From Trichaptum fuscoviolaceum (lineage: Eukaryota; Basidiomycota; Agaricomycetes; Hymenochaetales; Trichaptaceae): a stretch of 64,000 nt of DNA. The notes beneath the pieces are model-generated. The model was not told the origin of the DNA and did not search any database. It worked only from the letters and a program-made list of their open reading frames with translations. Below, piece by piece: positions 33,034 to 45,197 of this stretch (within the stretch, counting starts at the first letter, position 1; every line of letters begins with the position of its first letter). Both the position numbers and the translations under genes were made by a program. The stretch spans positions 1,174,637 through 1,238,636 of the forward strand of contig CAJSYZ010000008.1 in the NCBI GenBank assembly GCA_910574455.1. The letters are read 5' to 3'.

Positions 33034-35779
33034 CTATATCCCAAGGGCATTCTTCCACCGAGGACCACCTAGGTCACTAAGTACCCTCTCAACTTCCGTC
33101 TGTTCGACATTCAGTAACACCCTGCGTTCGCCTTCTGGTTTCCTTGCAATTGCTCCGCCGCCTTCTTCGATAAGTACAGCGTGTGATGCCAATAGAGAGT
33201 CCAGAATGAGCCGCAGCTCCCAAGTGGTAGGTTTACGTGTGGAGTCCTCATCACCAGTCAGAATGTTTGTGTAAATGAGATGCTGATGCTGTATATCATC
33301 CCATTTGATCTCGTCGATGCCGTCGCGCTTGACACATTTGAGCAGCGACGCAAGCATGATCCGCTCATGCAGACTGCAGTCACGTAGGTAGGCCGCAGTC
33401 GGGCTATTTTGCATGAGCGTAATGACCTTTTTGACATCATCTGTTTTTGCCGCTCTTCTTTCTGGTTCAACTAACTCAACTGCACTCCTAAGGACTGGTC
33501 AGGGAAATGAACTGAGAAACGGAGTACAGTGCAAGTTACCTGCAGATGTCAAGGACACGGCGTGCATCGCCGCTGACTGAGGAGACCTTCATAGCCGCAA
33601 ACCGGATTCCATCTGGCATGATGACTTCTGGAAATTCACCCCTATATCCGTCTTTCGCTGTCTGAAGCCTAGACTGAACAATCTCTACAAGCTGAGGGGT
33701 GGTGTACGGCTTGAAATTAATGCGTGTCATGCCTACGATGAAAAGTAGTTAGGATAGAGTAGTGGGAAAGGAAATGAAGAGTCGACAGACCTAGACGACT
33801 CCTAACACGTCCCGTCATCACACGCTCAGGCAAGTCCATTGTGTTTGCCACGGCTATGACCACGAGCTTGGACCCAAGAAGGGTCGGCCAGTTAAAGAAA
33901 TTGTACACAACCTCTTGCTTTGATGTAACAAGTTGATCGAGTTCGTCCATCAGCACAATGCTGCAGAATATGAGATAAGTCAGTGGAAGATCATAGGTAA
34001 AGCAGAAAAATGTTGGCTTACCATGCATGTCCACCTGGACCAGCACGTACACCAGCACTAAAGTACTTAGTGAGCTGCTTCAGAGCCTCTTTCGAGCTAA
34101 TTTTCAGGTGCCCATCTTTCGCTACGTCGTGACCTGAGACGGCTTCCCACAAGACGCCATAAGCAGCAGACGGTTCAGGTACCCTAAGTCCGTTAATCTC
34201 GACATAAGTAAAGGGATTTGCTTCCTGAATTGAAGTTGAATTAAACAAGGATGCGGGTAAATTGCAGGGTGCTTACGTTTCTCTCCGCCATTCGTTTCAG
34301 TTCGCGAACAATTCTATGAACAGTCGCTGTCTTGCCGGTACCAGGTACGCCCGAAATGTCTGCAGAAAGTGCACTTTTTGAGTATTGGAGTACTGGGAAA
34401 TCTGATTTAATATTTGGCCTTACAGACACAACCACCGCTTCCCTCTTCTAACAGGCCTTCCACAGATCTTAGAACTTTCACGAATTCGTCTTCTCGACAA
34501 GGGAGCACATCCGGCCTCGAACCCACGTGAAGAACTTGCATTGCCCTCAACCACGGATCATCTGGAAGGTTGTGCACCATGGGATTCATGAAATCGTATG
34601 CCCTTTCCGGAGGGGCCGGTCGGATGCCAAGACGTTTTGACCTCTTTGCGCGAGCTCTGAGTGCTGCTTTCGAATGCGGAGTCGGTGCGGCAAGTGTCCG
34701 TTTCGAACGCTTCCTTGGTGTGACAATTGATTGAGATTTCTTTCTCCTTCCCCGTTTTCGTGGGGTCCGAGGAACTTGCTCCTGATCGTCTTCACCTGAA
34801 GCTGGAGGCTCTTCTTCAGAAGATACTGATGCGACTATATCTTCATCTTCATCTTCATCTTCAGATGCTCCCTCATATTCCTCCTCGTCTTCGCCCCCTT
34901 CATCTTCGCCGTCACTGTCCAAACTTGAGGGCTTCCTTTTCCGGTCAGGAATTGTAGCAACGGCAACCACCCAGCTGAGCCCTTCCGTGTCATTCTCAGC
35001 CCCTCTAGCTTCAGCAGCGTGGTATTCCCAGTTCAGTTCATAGTACAACCCTCTTAAAGCATCGATGGCGGAATTGCAGAAAAAGCTGTCGGAAGGAGCT
35101 TTAGGACTTGCAATCTTCCGCTTCTTGGTAGGAGATGGCTGAGGTAGGGATGCTTCTTGTATGGGCCGTCTAGAACTTACAGTACAGTGTCGAATGATGT
35201 GATACGGTGTAAGAGTGGCCACGCTGGAAAGCGAGAGATATATTTCGTTCTAATCAAGTTAGCTATTGGAAGATATTAGTTAACGAAGAAACAAACCTCC
35301 AAATGGTCTCTCCTTGCTCTCACGTTGGGGAGCTCACTTGGTCTGAGAAACCAGTGCACTTTCACCTTCATGAATGATTTGGCCTGACCATCCTCGCCAA
35401 GTGCCTTTTCGCGCACATCCCACATCGCTACGATCACCCCGACACTGGGGAGCTTAGCATGTGATCTGACCAGTACCGTATCGCCCACATTGAAGACCAA
35501 GATAGCATCCCCATCTTCATCCTCATCCTCTGCATCTTTCTTCCTCCTTGATTTCTTACGTGGCTTCTCTCTTGTAAACGATTTGTAAAAAAGCGTCTCG
35601 ATTTCCGCATCATCCTCAAACAAGTCTTCTTCGTGTAGGTCGGTGGACAGTGCTTCACGAACCAGAATTGGCTCTCCCGACCAGCTTATAGTCTCTTCTG
35701 ATGGTTCGAGCTCTGCATCATTATTCACAAAAGGTTGGAATCGTTTAGACCGTCGAGGTGTGAGAGGTGTAATAGCCAT
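33034..35779 (-). CDS. orc1: origin recognition complex subunit 1 (BAH + AAA+ ATPase)
   Basis: The frame starts at the ATG at 35779 (M-A-I-T-P-L-T-P-R-R) and runs through several introns to 33034, very roughly 800 aa. The order of parts is: a short basic N-terminus; a BAH domain (F-N-V-G-D-T-V-L-V-R-S ... V-K-V-H-W-F-L-R-P-S-E), which binds nucleosomes; a very acidic then very basic linker; and an AAA+ module. The AAA+ module has Walker A G-V-P-G-T-G-K-T, Walker B I-V-L-M-D-E-L-D, sensor 1 V-A-N-T-M-D-L-P-E-R and sensor 2 G-D-A-R-R-V-L-D-I-C-R-R. A winged-helix C-terminus follows. Length and motifs are complete. ORC1 is the ATPase subunit that loads MCM helicase at origins. A perfect MluI cell-cycle box lies 65 bp upstream. 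Confidence 0.93.
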
Positions 35780-36031
35780 GGCAGGTCTGTGCTGCCAGGG
35801 AGTCGAGTGATGGGGCGAGAGGAAACTTAAAACAGGAATAGAGACGCGTCGATGTGCGCGTAGAACGTGAACTTCCGCGACCGGCGTGACGTTACGCGCA
35901 TGAAATCCTAATGTGACAGGGCGTGGCTAACGTTGATTATGAGTCACGCAAAGATGATGTGGGACGTTTCGCCGCTTTTGTATAGCCACTGGCATAGCGG
36001 CGAGCTCTACTTACTTTCGCTCCCCAACATT
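35780..36031. promoter_or_regulatory. bidirectional promoter of ORC1 and the CS-domain gene
   Basis: The two start codons are 252 bp apart and face away from each other. The interval is GC-rich and contains several ACGCG-type words, including a perfect ACGCGT and GTTACGCGC, which fit G1/S control on the ORC1 side. Confidence 0.55.
35844..35849. promoter_or_regulatory. MluI cell-cycle box (ACGCGT)
   Basis: A perfect ACGCGT palindrome lies 65 bp upstream of the ORC1 ATG. In yeasts the Swi6/Mbp1-type MBF complex binds this word to give G1/S transcription of replication genes, which suits ORC1. The similar ACGCGC at about 35895 could be a second, weaker site. Function is inferred. Confidence 0.5.
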
Positions 36032-37822
36032 ATGGACAACGACAAGCAAGTAGGATCATATTCATGGCACCAGGTATGTTGCTCTTGCTCTGTTTAGAGA
36101 CGATGAGCTTACGTGCGATTACAGTCTCATGACCAGGTAATGCACCCCTTGCCACTGCCTGCGCCTTCACTTGCCAGTGACTCACTAAATAATCTGTAAG
36201 GCCACCGTCCTCTTGCTTGTTCCCAACGACACAGTTCCTGAAGATGTAGTCGTAAGTCTACAACATAAGTGTAAATCTCGCGTGGCGTCGGTACTCATAG
36301 CGGATGATTGGCATTAGGTTATCTTCGAACATCCCTATTTGGTTGCTGGTTTACGGGGGCAAATACCGATTATGAAAGTGAGCTCTGCTTCTAGTCCTCT
36401 TGCCTTGAGGAGTCTCTCATGTCGTCGATAGGGGGAGCTATATGGTCGTGTTAGTACGGAGAAGTCCATGTGGCAATTAGAACGAATGCAAAACCATCGA
36501 GGACGGACGACTTCGACTGCGTCAACACTTTCCACACAATCTTCTTATGCGTACCTATCCGATCCAGAAATATCAAGTAGCTTCGCTGCCTCTTTGGAAA
36601 GCGGTCATGTATCAGATAATGACGATTCCGACTTCGCCTCGCCTGAACGATCACACCCTGTCTCGAGAGACGAGCAGGTACAAACTACCACAGTGCCGGC
36701 ATTCCCTCAACACGCATTTTCCTCGCATCCGGCATCTCCTCGAATACCAACCTCTATGACATCGTCCTTCTCTTCGATTGACTCAATGCAGACAGGGCGT
36801 TCAGCACGGTTATTAACACTTCATCTAGAGAAGAGTCAATCTAGCATGTGGCCGTCACTCATTATCGGCCCTGTTCCAGACAATTTATCCTCATGTCCTT
36901 CCGGCCCATTTACAATAAATCGTGAAACAGAAGGGAAATATAACTTGGACCCTACCAGCCTTGGCCTTATGGGTGAGGATTATTTATCAATACGACATGA
37001 CAAAGAAGAAGCATTCGAATGCTTGGTGTAAGTCTCAATATATATCAATATTTGTATCCTGAACAATCTTGCTTCTTCTGTAGTCGCTCGTGGCATTTAC
37101 TGCACTCACCGTTAGCCACTTCCCGTCTCGTAACGCACTATCTCCCTCTTTCCTTGTCGGTGCCAGAGCTTGCCACTCCGACCACCTCGCGATCGCCTCC
37201 ACCTATGCCACAACGCGGTACTGTGGAATATTACGTTCACTGCGTGGGCGGCAATACAGGCCTTGCACAGCTCTACCTCGACGCTGGCCTTTCCCACCTC
37301 GAGGGTACCGCATCGAGACTCCAGTCCACGTCCTACTCTCCACTTTCCTCTATTCGTTCCCCTGATCCCTCAATTTCACGGTCAGAGAGCAGTATGCAGA
37401 CATGGAAACGCGATCAGGAGTGCGCAAGGAAATATTTTGAGCGAGTGCGGCAGCTCGCACCGAGCATGGAGGTGCCTTACGTGCCTCCTGAGATTGATAT
37501 CCGCGGTCATGATCGGCGAATACGTCCCTCAAATAGTCAGAGGGAAGGTCCCGATCTACAGATGCCTTCGATTGACATGGAAGAGGGCGGCACAATCAGG
37601 CCTGATCACACTCAAGCAGTAGAGGCTCTTCCTGAATCCGCTGTGCGGATACGAAAACGGCGGCAGGAGGCGTCGAAAGCGCTTGTCGAGCACGCCGATC
37701 AGGACGAGGACAATACATGGTTCCTTGCCCTTCCTGGGCTAATAGGTGCTGGGACAGCATTGCTTGTTGTGAGCGTCATAGGCGCGCTGAGCTTCCAGAC
37801 ATGGAGGAAGAATCAAACCTAA
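36032..37822 (+). CDS. CS/p23-domain protein with C-terminal membrane anchor
   Basis: Exons 36032-36073, 36125-36136, 36201-36251, 36318-36377, 36432-37027 and 37084-37822 sum to a closed 499-aa frame. The first 85 residues form a CS (p23-like) beta-sandwich: Y-S-W-H-Q-S-H-D-Q-A-T-V at the start, V-V-V-I-F-E-H-P-Y-L-V-A-G in the middle and a closing strand with T-E-K-S-M-W-Q-L-E. CS domains typically bind Hsp90 or act as chaperones. A long Ser-rich segment follows, then a compact region with E-Y-Y-V-H-C-V-G-G and W-K-R-D-Q-E-C-A-R-K-Y-F. At the end a hydrophobic helix (L-I-G-A-G-T-A-L-L-V-V-S-V-I-G-A-L) is followed by a short basic tail, a typical tail anchor. Exon 2 is only 12 nt, and the next acceptor is AAG. 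Confidence 0.8.
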
Positions 37823-40800
37823 AAAATACTTCATTAATCACTGACATGTCAACCTATATATACTACGCTCATCGATGGTCTAACGAACACTCACGCTCCC
37901 TGATACTCAGAAGCACGTCTATTTGCCCTCATCACACTCTATCACACCTGATTCTCCTGTGTGACTTTGTTCAATGCGTCGTCCAATTGCATATAGGTTT
38001 GACAGTGAGCGTAGAGCTTCTTTTTGCGGTTGATCTCAGTTCGCTTAGAGTCTTTTGCTTTTAGGACTTTGTTCTTGTTGTATGACTACCTGTATACATC
38101 TGCACATTTACCCAATATACATTGTATATCTTATTTGCTGTTCTCTTGGAAGCCCTTGGCCATTGATCGTAAGCCTCTTGATTCATTTATGCATTGGCCA
38201 TGTACATGTACATGCACTTACGCAACTTCTATCTCTGTTAGCTGTGATGCTGAGTGAATTTAGAAAGAGGCGGGCATCGTAAATCAATAAATTAACAACC
38301 GGCTCGAGTCTACTCAGGTCTACTCGGGCATAGATAATACTGATTAAAGATCATAAATCTAGCGAGAATTTCCAAAGAACTATTGGTGTCTATTCTTATG
38401 AACGCCACAATAACTTGAGCTGACTGCCCCTGTGTTGTTCTCGCGGTGAACCCTAGAAAGCCAAACCCCGTCTATTCTATATCTTCTCTGGCACCTCCCC
38501 TCCTGATCCCGGATGCATTTTAATTTATCTGAAATAGCTCAGCTCAAGAGATTTCGAAACGCTAGAACGATCTTTAGGAAACCTTATGCTTGGTGCTAAA
38601 TCTCGATCACGGTGGTCATGCTCTGGTGAACCCTGGTGAACCTCATGCTGTTCTACCCATGAAAAAAGAAACTTGGAGAGCTTCGGGTCTGAAAAGGTTG
38701 CCCGATCCTTTTGCTGCGCACCGGCATACATGTTCGAACTTCTTACCGGTCTCAATTACACTTACGTATGAGCAGCACTTCGTCGAGACCGCCAAAAGCA
38801 TGCCTACCATCGCGCGGAACCAGTTGTACGCCGCCGGATAGAAGTCCTTCTCGCGTCCTGGCCGCGTAACTATGCTGCTGACGCCGATTATATGAAGACG
38901 TTCTCTCTTCCTTGTGATCTCTGGACAAGGAAGCGACATTTCAACTTGACTGCGCGCTCTCATCAGCCTCGACAGGCATTTCTTACATGAGTTTTGGGAT
39001 TTCAACAGGTAACGGAACGCTCAATATGCATCTTCTCCAGATGGGTCTAAGTCCTTACAGGTTGCTTACGTGCGATTTGATACTATATCAACGGACATAT
39101 CCCCTCTTGGCACGTTTCGGATGAATCATCTCTCTTATTTTTCATCATCTTTATTAGTGATATGCCGAAGCCGTACTACTAAGAATGGATGGTCTTTTAC
39201 TAACTTAGCAAATGTCAGAAGGCAACTCCAAGTTGCCAGTGAAGGGTCTTTCCTGATACAAAATTTAAGCAAGGGATAGATCAGGGCGAGCGCTCGAGCG
39301 CTCCGAGTCGTAAGCTTCGACTTCTCCATCACAAACACTTCTGCGTAAGAAGGGAATATGAGTCACGTCAAATATCAAATAGTCCTGTGTTAGTTCGGAA
39401 GCGCGGAGCCGGCGAGCGCATATTCCTGTTTGACAACTTTCTTACTCTCTTGATTTCTGAGCAGATGTTCAGGGTGCTCCGTTTCCACGCCGAAGCTTCG
39501 GATTGAGCATTGCGAAAGATGCCGAATCAAATATGTCAGATATATAATCTTGAAAACAGAGGGCTCGATTTCTCAGCTGGTATCCGCCGAGAATGATAGG
39601 ATAAACATATAGGATCTAAGCTTCATGATGTAGCGAGTGAATTGGTTACTAGCTGAAGGTTCGAGGTCAATAAGAACTGCCCGATCTGAATGTGGAGTTG
39701 ATTTAGGCTTGCCTGATGAGAACCGGCAACGCTCGGCATAAAAGAAGGGTATGATTGCTGTGCAGGTGATTGGCAGCTTCTGCTTGGAATGGGGCTCCTT
39801 TTTTATCGGTCTCATGATCAAGTACGATCAAGATCGACATTTGAATCGAATTTTCGCTTCTGAAAAAGCGAGCGCATAGAATAGATCTTTCTTCTCAGGA
39901 ACAGGACAAGTCTAAACACACGTATGCTTGGACTTGCCTAGCGTTTGCTCAGCTCAGATGCATGCAAGAGATGGTCCACATACAAGTCGACACGGTGACG
40001 GGAGTGTTTCACACAATGATATCCACGAAGGTCCGAGGATGTGAGCGGATCTGCCACTAGAAAGATTAATGCGATGATTTGAATTTTGCATCAACAACGA
40101 TTTACTACAAGCAGCAAGACTTGGTGGCAAACCTCCAACATCAGATTGTGCATCTTCATACGAGGCAAGCGGAGTCAGGTGTTTTGTGAGAGAGGAATCC
40201 TCCGGCCGAATGTACTTTATACGAAAAACGTTCATCCGGGCCAAAAAGAAAACAGCTCGAAGTTACCGGTGCTGTACATGCTATTTTACGTTGCCGACTT
40301 GAGTTCGGATCAGAACACAGCAAATATGTAACCTGTGATTTGACTTGAGCGCAGTGAAAAAGGCGATAAAATGTATATTTTTATGCCAAAAATCTGGCAC
40401 TATAATGGGATGACACTTTTCAAACAGTATTTATATTCTAACTTTTTCTCGGATTTTTCCTGGGTCCCTGTCTAAGATTCTTCTACGACTCGGAGGAATG
40501 GAGAGGAATCCAGATTAAATTATCGCGGGCAGAATCTGCCTATTCCAGATAAGGCAACCAGGATGTATTGGGTTTACAGGTACTGGCCCCAGGTCCCCGT
40601 TCACCGCCGCCATCGACCTCGATAGGCCAGCTAATTCACGAGCGCCCCCTCCTCTCCCCTTTCTCCTACTACGACTGAGCGGAACTATCCTCATCAACAA
40701 CGACATCGAACAGCGGCGACACCTGCGCGCGGAAACGGCGACGAAGCACCTCAGCGTCGTGGAACGGCGTGTTGTCCTCAAGCACATATCTCAGTTGGTG

Positions 40801-40829
40801 CATCCGCCGCAGGATCTCTGGAGGGGCAA
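37823..40829. other. gene-poor 3 kb interval
   Basis: It lies between two + strand genes. The longest frame is 120 codons (39005-38643, -) and resembles nothing I know. Short local duplications occur, for example TCTACTCAGGTCTACTCGG near 38309 and GGTGAACCCTGGTGAACC near 38625. A 16-bp perfect palindrome sits at 39288-39303. A frame near 40093-40183 (+) reads Y-Y-K-Q-Q-D-L-V-A-N-L-Q with leucine-heptad character but stops quickly. The right end must hold the promoter of the Zn2Cys6 gene. I see no transposon hallmark. Confidence 0.5.
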
Positions 40830-43800
40830 ATGTCAGCGCTTGACGACGACACCGCTTTGGGAACAGTCTATGAGAGTAGCACAACACTATTCAGTAACAG
40901 TGAGAGTACGAGTCTGTACAGCTCGAACAATGGCGATGTTATGGCGGGTCCACCGTCGGTAGTGACAAACCCGGAGTCAACGACGAGCAAGACTAAGGCT
41001 CCGTGAGTTCACCCGTCCACCTGCCCCGTAGAATCAGTGCTCATGACATATATATCTTTTGAATTAGTGGTGTTCGTCAACGAATAACTCTCGTTTGTGC
41101 AGAGGTGAGTCTTATGCGGTCTATGACACCGACGCTTGGTCGGTCGCTTACTCCTCATAATTCCCATTTTTCTCGGCTCTTTTATTTCCCGAATCGAAAT
41201 GGCGGGTTCCAGTGTAAGCGGCTGAAGTTGAGATGCGATCGGCGCACGCCGTGCAACCAGTGCCTGAAGCGCGATACGGTAGATAAATGCATCTACCACC
41301 AGGCAGCCTCCGAGAAGATGTACGTTTTCCCTGTTTCTCCCAAACTCTATCTCATTTTGTCTCTCGTCCCTGCTCCCGCACCCGCTCTGCATGCCCGCCT
41401 TCCTCACACTCTCCGCTCCCATTGACTATGTCACGACCCGAACAAAAACCCAAACGTACGCCGCGCGTGAGCAGAGACCTCCAGTCGCTCAACAATCGAG
41501 TCCTTTCCCTCGAGCACAAAACATCGTCCATACCGGCTCCTTCTGTGCCTAATGGAAGACCGACAGACCCAATCAACCCGGGAGCTGCTGCCTCTGCAAA
41601 GCATCACCATCCATTTTCAGGTGACAATGGCGGGACATCTACGCTGCTCGCTCTCGGCGCGCACGGCGCATCTGTTGCTATCAATCTGGATGGACCTACG
41701 GGCTTGTGGATCGATGACCTGGGCTTCGACATGTCCACGGGGGACGCTCCTTCCAATAGCGAAAGATCATCCGAGACATCCGGCATAAGCCTGCAACCTG
41801 TGACTAGCATCCCCGATGCTGGCTTGCTTGATTTCCTGTCCACCTTCACCCAATACTTCCGCTTGCCAAGCTCATCATCATGCACAGGCGCTGATGATGA
41901 ATTCAACCTTCCTGACGACGATGGCGCACGCATAGGGGTTACGCCGCGGGCAGTCTTGAAGCTCCCTCCGGCCCATATTCGCGCTCAGATCTACCCACGC
42001 TTGGAAGCCGCGCACATCATGGCGCCCTGTGTCAACTACATTCAGTTTAGGAGACGTATGGAGAGTATGTTTCGCTGGGCTGAAATTGCGTCTGGCTTAA
42101 GCGCGGGGGACAGTGGGGCAGCAACACTGCATGGGGATGACAGCGACATCGAACCTATGCGATCGCCCCCGACTCTCAGTTTCTTCGCCGCAGCTGCAGC
42201 CGCCCTCGCAATGGGCGCTCAGTGCTGGCTGTTTGAGCGTAATCTTGGCTATTGTTCTGAAGGGAGTGCAAGATCTGCACCTTCTGGAACAGATGGTCAT
42301 GCATCCCCCACGCCTGCTTCTGGGATGGCGAGCAGTAATAAGCCTCCCCCAATATCCGCTTCCGAAGGTTACAATCGCTGCGATGCAGGGATTGGGACAG
42401 TCCCGCCAGTTATGATATCTGACGCGCTACCCTATACACTGTTTCGTATTGCGAAGCTGGCGCTTTTCCTCAACATCGAACGCGCGGGATACCAATCTCT
42501 GGATTTGGATTATGTCTACGCAAAGACCGTTCTAGCCCGACTTTTCCTACTTGCTCACAGTGGCCCTACTGATAATGACTACTCGCTCCTGACTTCGAGC
42601 CCCAGTAGGAAGGCAGTGCGCCCAAGGAAGAGTATGAAGGGTAAAGGAAGAGGGAGCGCTGGCCCGACAAGTAGCAGCGCGAGTGGTATCGATTCCTCCA
42701 TGAGCGAAGACACGGGCTCAGGATCCTCCTCGCGGAATGCTAAAGCGGGTCCGAAGGATTCGGACCGCCTGCCAACCCTAGCACTGGATCCGGAGCTTAT
42801 CGGCCTCGTCGGCGAGGTGGTCTCCAATGCACGGCTAATGGGCCTCAGCACTGATCCGGATATTTCTGGAGGCAATAAATTGTCTCTTTACGAAAAGGAA
42901 ATACGCCGGCGGCTTTGGTGGGAGGTTGTATCCATTGACTCGTATGTTTGTTTCCCCAGCCCCCTTTCTGTGCTCCTCATGATTCCTCGTGGACCTTCAT
43001 CCTTGCTTACACTGACGTTCTGCCCTAGATTTGTATCCGATTGCGTTGGCCAGCACCCTCTTATTCACCTTCAGGAATGCTCAACCCGGCTTCCAGCAGA
43101 TGTTGATGAAGAACTCTTTGAGCCTAGTTCTATAAACCTACCACCTCCTAATATTGAATCAATGCATGGCAATATCGAGTATTACATTCGAAAGCTACGG
43201 TGAGATTCAATAAGTGCGACTTTCATTGATCATTCCTTAACCGTTTTTCCTATGTTATTTCGCAGCCTTCTTCGGCTGAACAAGGACGTTAAAAAGCGTA
43301 TGGATTCCATCAAGAATTTGAACCCTGATTTATCCCCCTCGGACTTGCTCACTCATCTTTCGCCAATGCTGGACGAGTTCAACGATTGGCTCGCAGATCT
43401 TCCAGACTATCTCCAGCTGAAGGACAACCCATCTCCTATCACCCAATCTTTCGCATCGATGAACATGACTGACATGTCTCAGTCATCACGGACGCCATCG
43501 TCGCCTGATGACACGTCGCTAATGTCTCCTACGACGAATGAAAATCCGGGGGGTTTTTCCGACAGAGAATCGCCCTTCGTCATATCCATGCGCTGCGACC
43601 TGGTCATCTCGGCAAATTACAGTATGTTAAAAGCAATGCTTCCACTCGTAAAGAGTACTGGCGATGGAAAACCGGGCAAGATCGACAAATTCCATTGCCT
43701 TCATCTCATGGAGCCAGCTACGGCTATTATTGCGACATGGGCTTATCTTCATTCGTCTTTCAAGCACATTCGTCCATCTATGTTTATGTGCTATTCGTTT

Positions 43801-45197
43801 ACGCGAAACCTGTTCGACTCTTCCGTAACGCTAGCTCATCTCGCTATCATTCAGCCCATGATCTCTGCTTCCGCCATGCCTTCGCTGGAGTGTGCGATAG
43901 AGGTCCTAAAAGATCCTTCTGTTCTGACCGGACATCTTTCTGCTGCCAATAAGGATAATTATCCGAGCGAAGCAGTCAGAATCGTGGGGGCGCTTATTCA
44001 AAAGATCCATGATGCTCGTCGCGGTCCGGGTTTTACTGGTTCGAAGCGGAAGCATGAGGATATTGATACCTCTACAATCCATTTGACGAACTTCAGGCTA
44101 CCGTATGTTGGCGCGGGAGTGATTTGTACCGCTCCGCCCTCTGGATCGGGAGCTACCTTCGTGGTCCCGCAAAATCCGCCGGACAGTACCAGTAACGGAA
44201 GCAATTCAAGCCGCAAGACGAAAGATTCCACCCAGAGTCGCACGGCACGGGCGAAGAAAAGTCCTGTCAGCAAGGATGGACCTTCGGCGCCGGTAGAACA
44301 TGGTCCTCCGGCGGTGAAGCAGAAGACTACTCAGAACGGCCAGGTGACGGTGCGTAGAAGAGTGGCGAAGAAGCCAGATGCTGTGAGGGCACGCGCAGGG
44401 AGCACTACAGGAGGGAGTGGTATCGAAAGGGCGTCGTCAATTGCTGCACCTTCAGCACCCCCTGTGCCCCCTACAGCACCAGCACCACCAGCACCACCAG
44501 TACCTTCGGCTCAGCCAGTGCCTGCCCCTCAAGCGCCGCAGATAGTCCCGACCCATATTCACCATGGTCAACAGGTTGGTCCCGCCACCTCCGTATATTA
44601 TCCTCAAACGCCGTCGGTGGCGAGGCAGTCCGTGGATAGTTTCGCAATGCAACCTCATACGGCAAGCTCTCCAGATTTCATTTCTGCTACTGGTTATCGG
44701 AGCGACGGCATGTACTCAACAGCCATGGCCTCGTATTCGCATCCTCAGACGTATGCCGACCATCATCGCGTACCGCTCCCGGTGACGGTGCCCTCTCAAA
44801 CACAGCAAGGGCATGTGAATTACGATGGATTCCAGGGATCTTCGAGTGTGGCTGTTTCTGCCGCTCAAGTGCGAAGCCATCAGTCCTTCCCGACTTCTGC
44901 GGATGCCATGGACTTTTCTGTGGCCGCGCAACATCCGCCAGAGTTGGATATGTTAGGACGTACGTCCTCTGTTTTCCCTCTGCGTTTCTCGTGAATACTT
45001 ACTCATCTTTTTCAGATTCCTCGAGGTCCGAGGCGCACTATCAAGGGAGAGGTTCTATCGACCACGGTCAACCCTCAGGACAACCCCTTCCTCAACAGTA
45101 TCATCAAATGCAAGTGCCTCAACCTATGCCTCGTGAGCAGGAGCCGCAGACCTGGCATGACAGTTCAACATATTCTTCATGGAGTTATCCCAATTAA
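40830..45197 (+). CDS. Zn2Cys6 fungal transcription factor with middle homology domain
   Basis: Exons 40830-41002, 41068-41104, 41213-41319, 41475-42941, 43029-43199, 43266-44959 and 45016-45197 sum to 1277 codons (1276 aa). Residues 66-100 form a binuclear zinc cluster with the exact spacing C-x2-C-x6-C-x5-C-x2-C-x8-C, beginning C-A-E-C-K-R-L-K-L-R-C-D. A short heptad stretch (L-Q-S-L-N-N-R-V-L-S-L-E) follows, probably for dimerisation. The fungal-specific middle domain is marked by E-K-E-I-R-R-R-L-W-W and D-S-F-V-S-D, with C-S-T-R-L-P-A-D-V-D-E-E-L-F. The C-terminus is Ser/Pro/Gln-rich, likely activating. Target genes cannot be told. The intron at 41105-41212 splits the zinc cluster between its second and third codon blocks. 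Confidence 0.88.

Noticed and set aside
34727..34957. Plus-strand frame with repeated L-H-L-H residues
   Set aside because: It is the antisense shadow of the acidic Asp/Glu-rich linker of ORC1.
38643..39005. 120-codon minus-strand frame as a gene
   Set aside because: No recognisable motif, no plausible splice partners, and composition no different from the surrounding gene-poor DNA.
41009..41422. 137-codon minus-strand frame
   Set aside because: It overlaps the zinc cluster exons of the plus-strand factor, whose model closes in frame; the minus frame has no domain.
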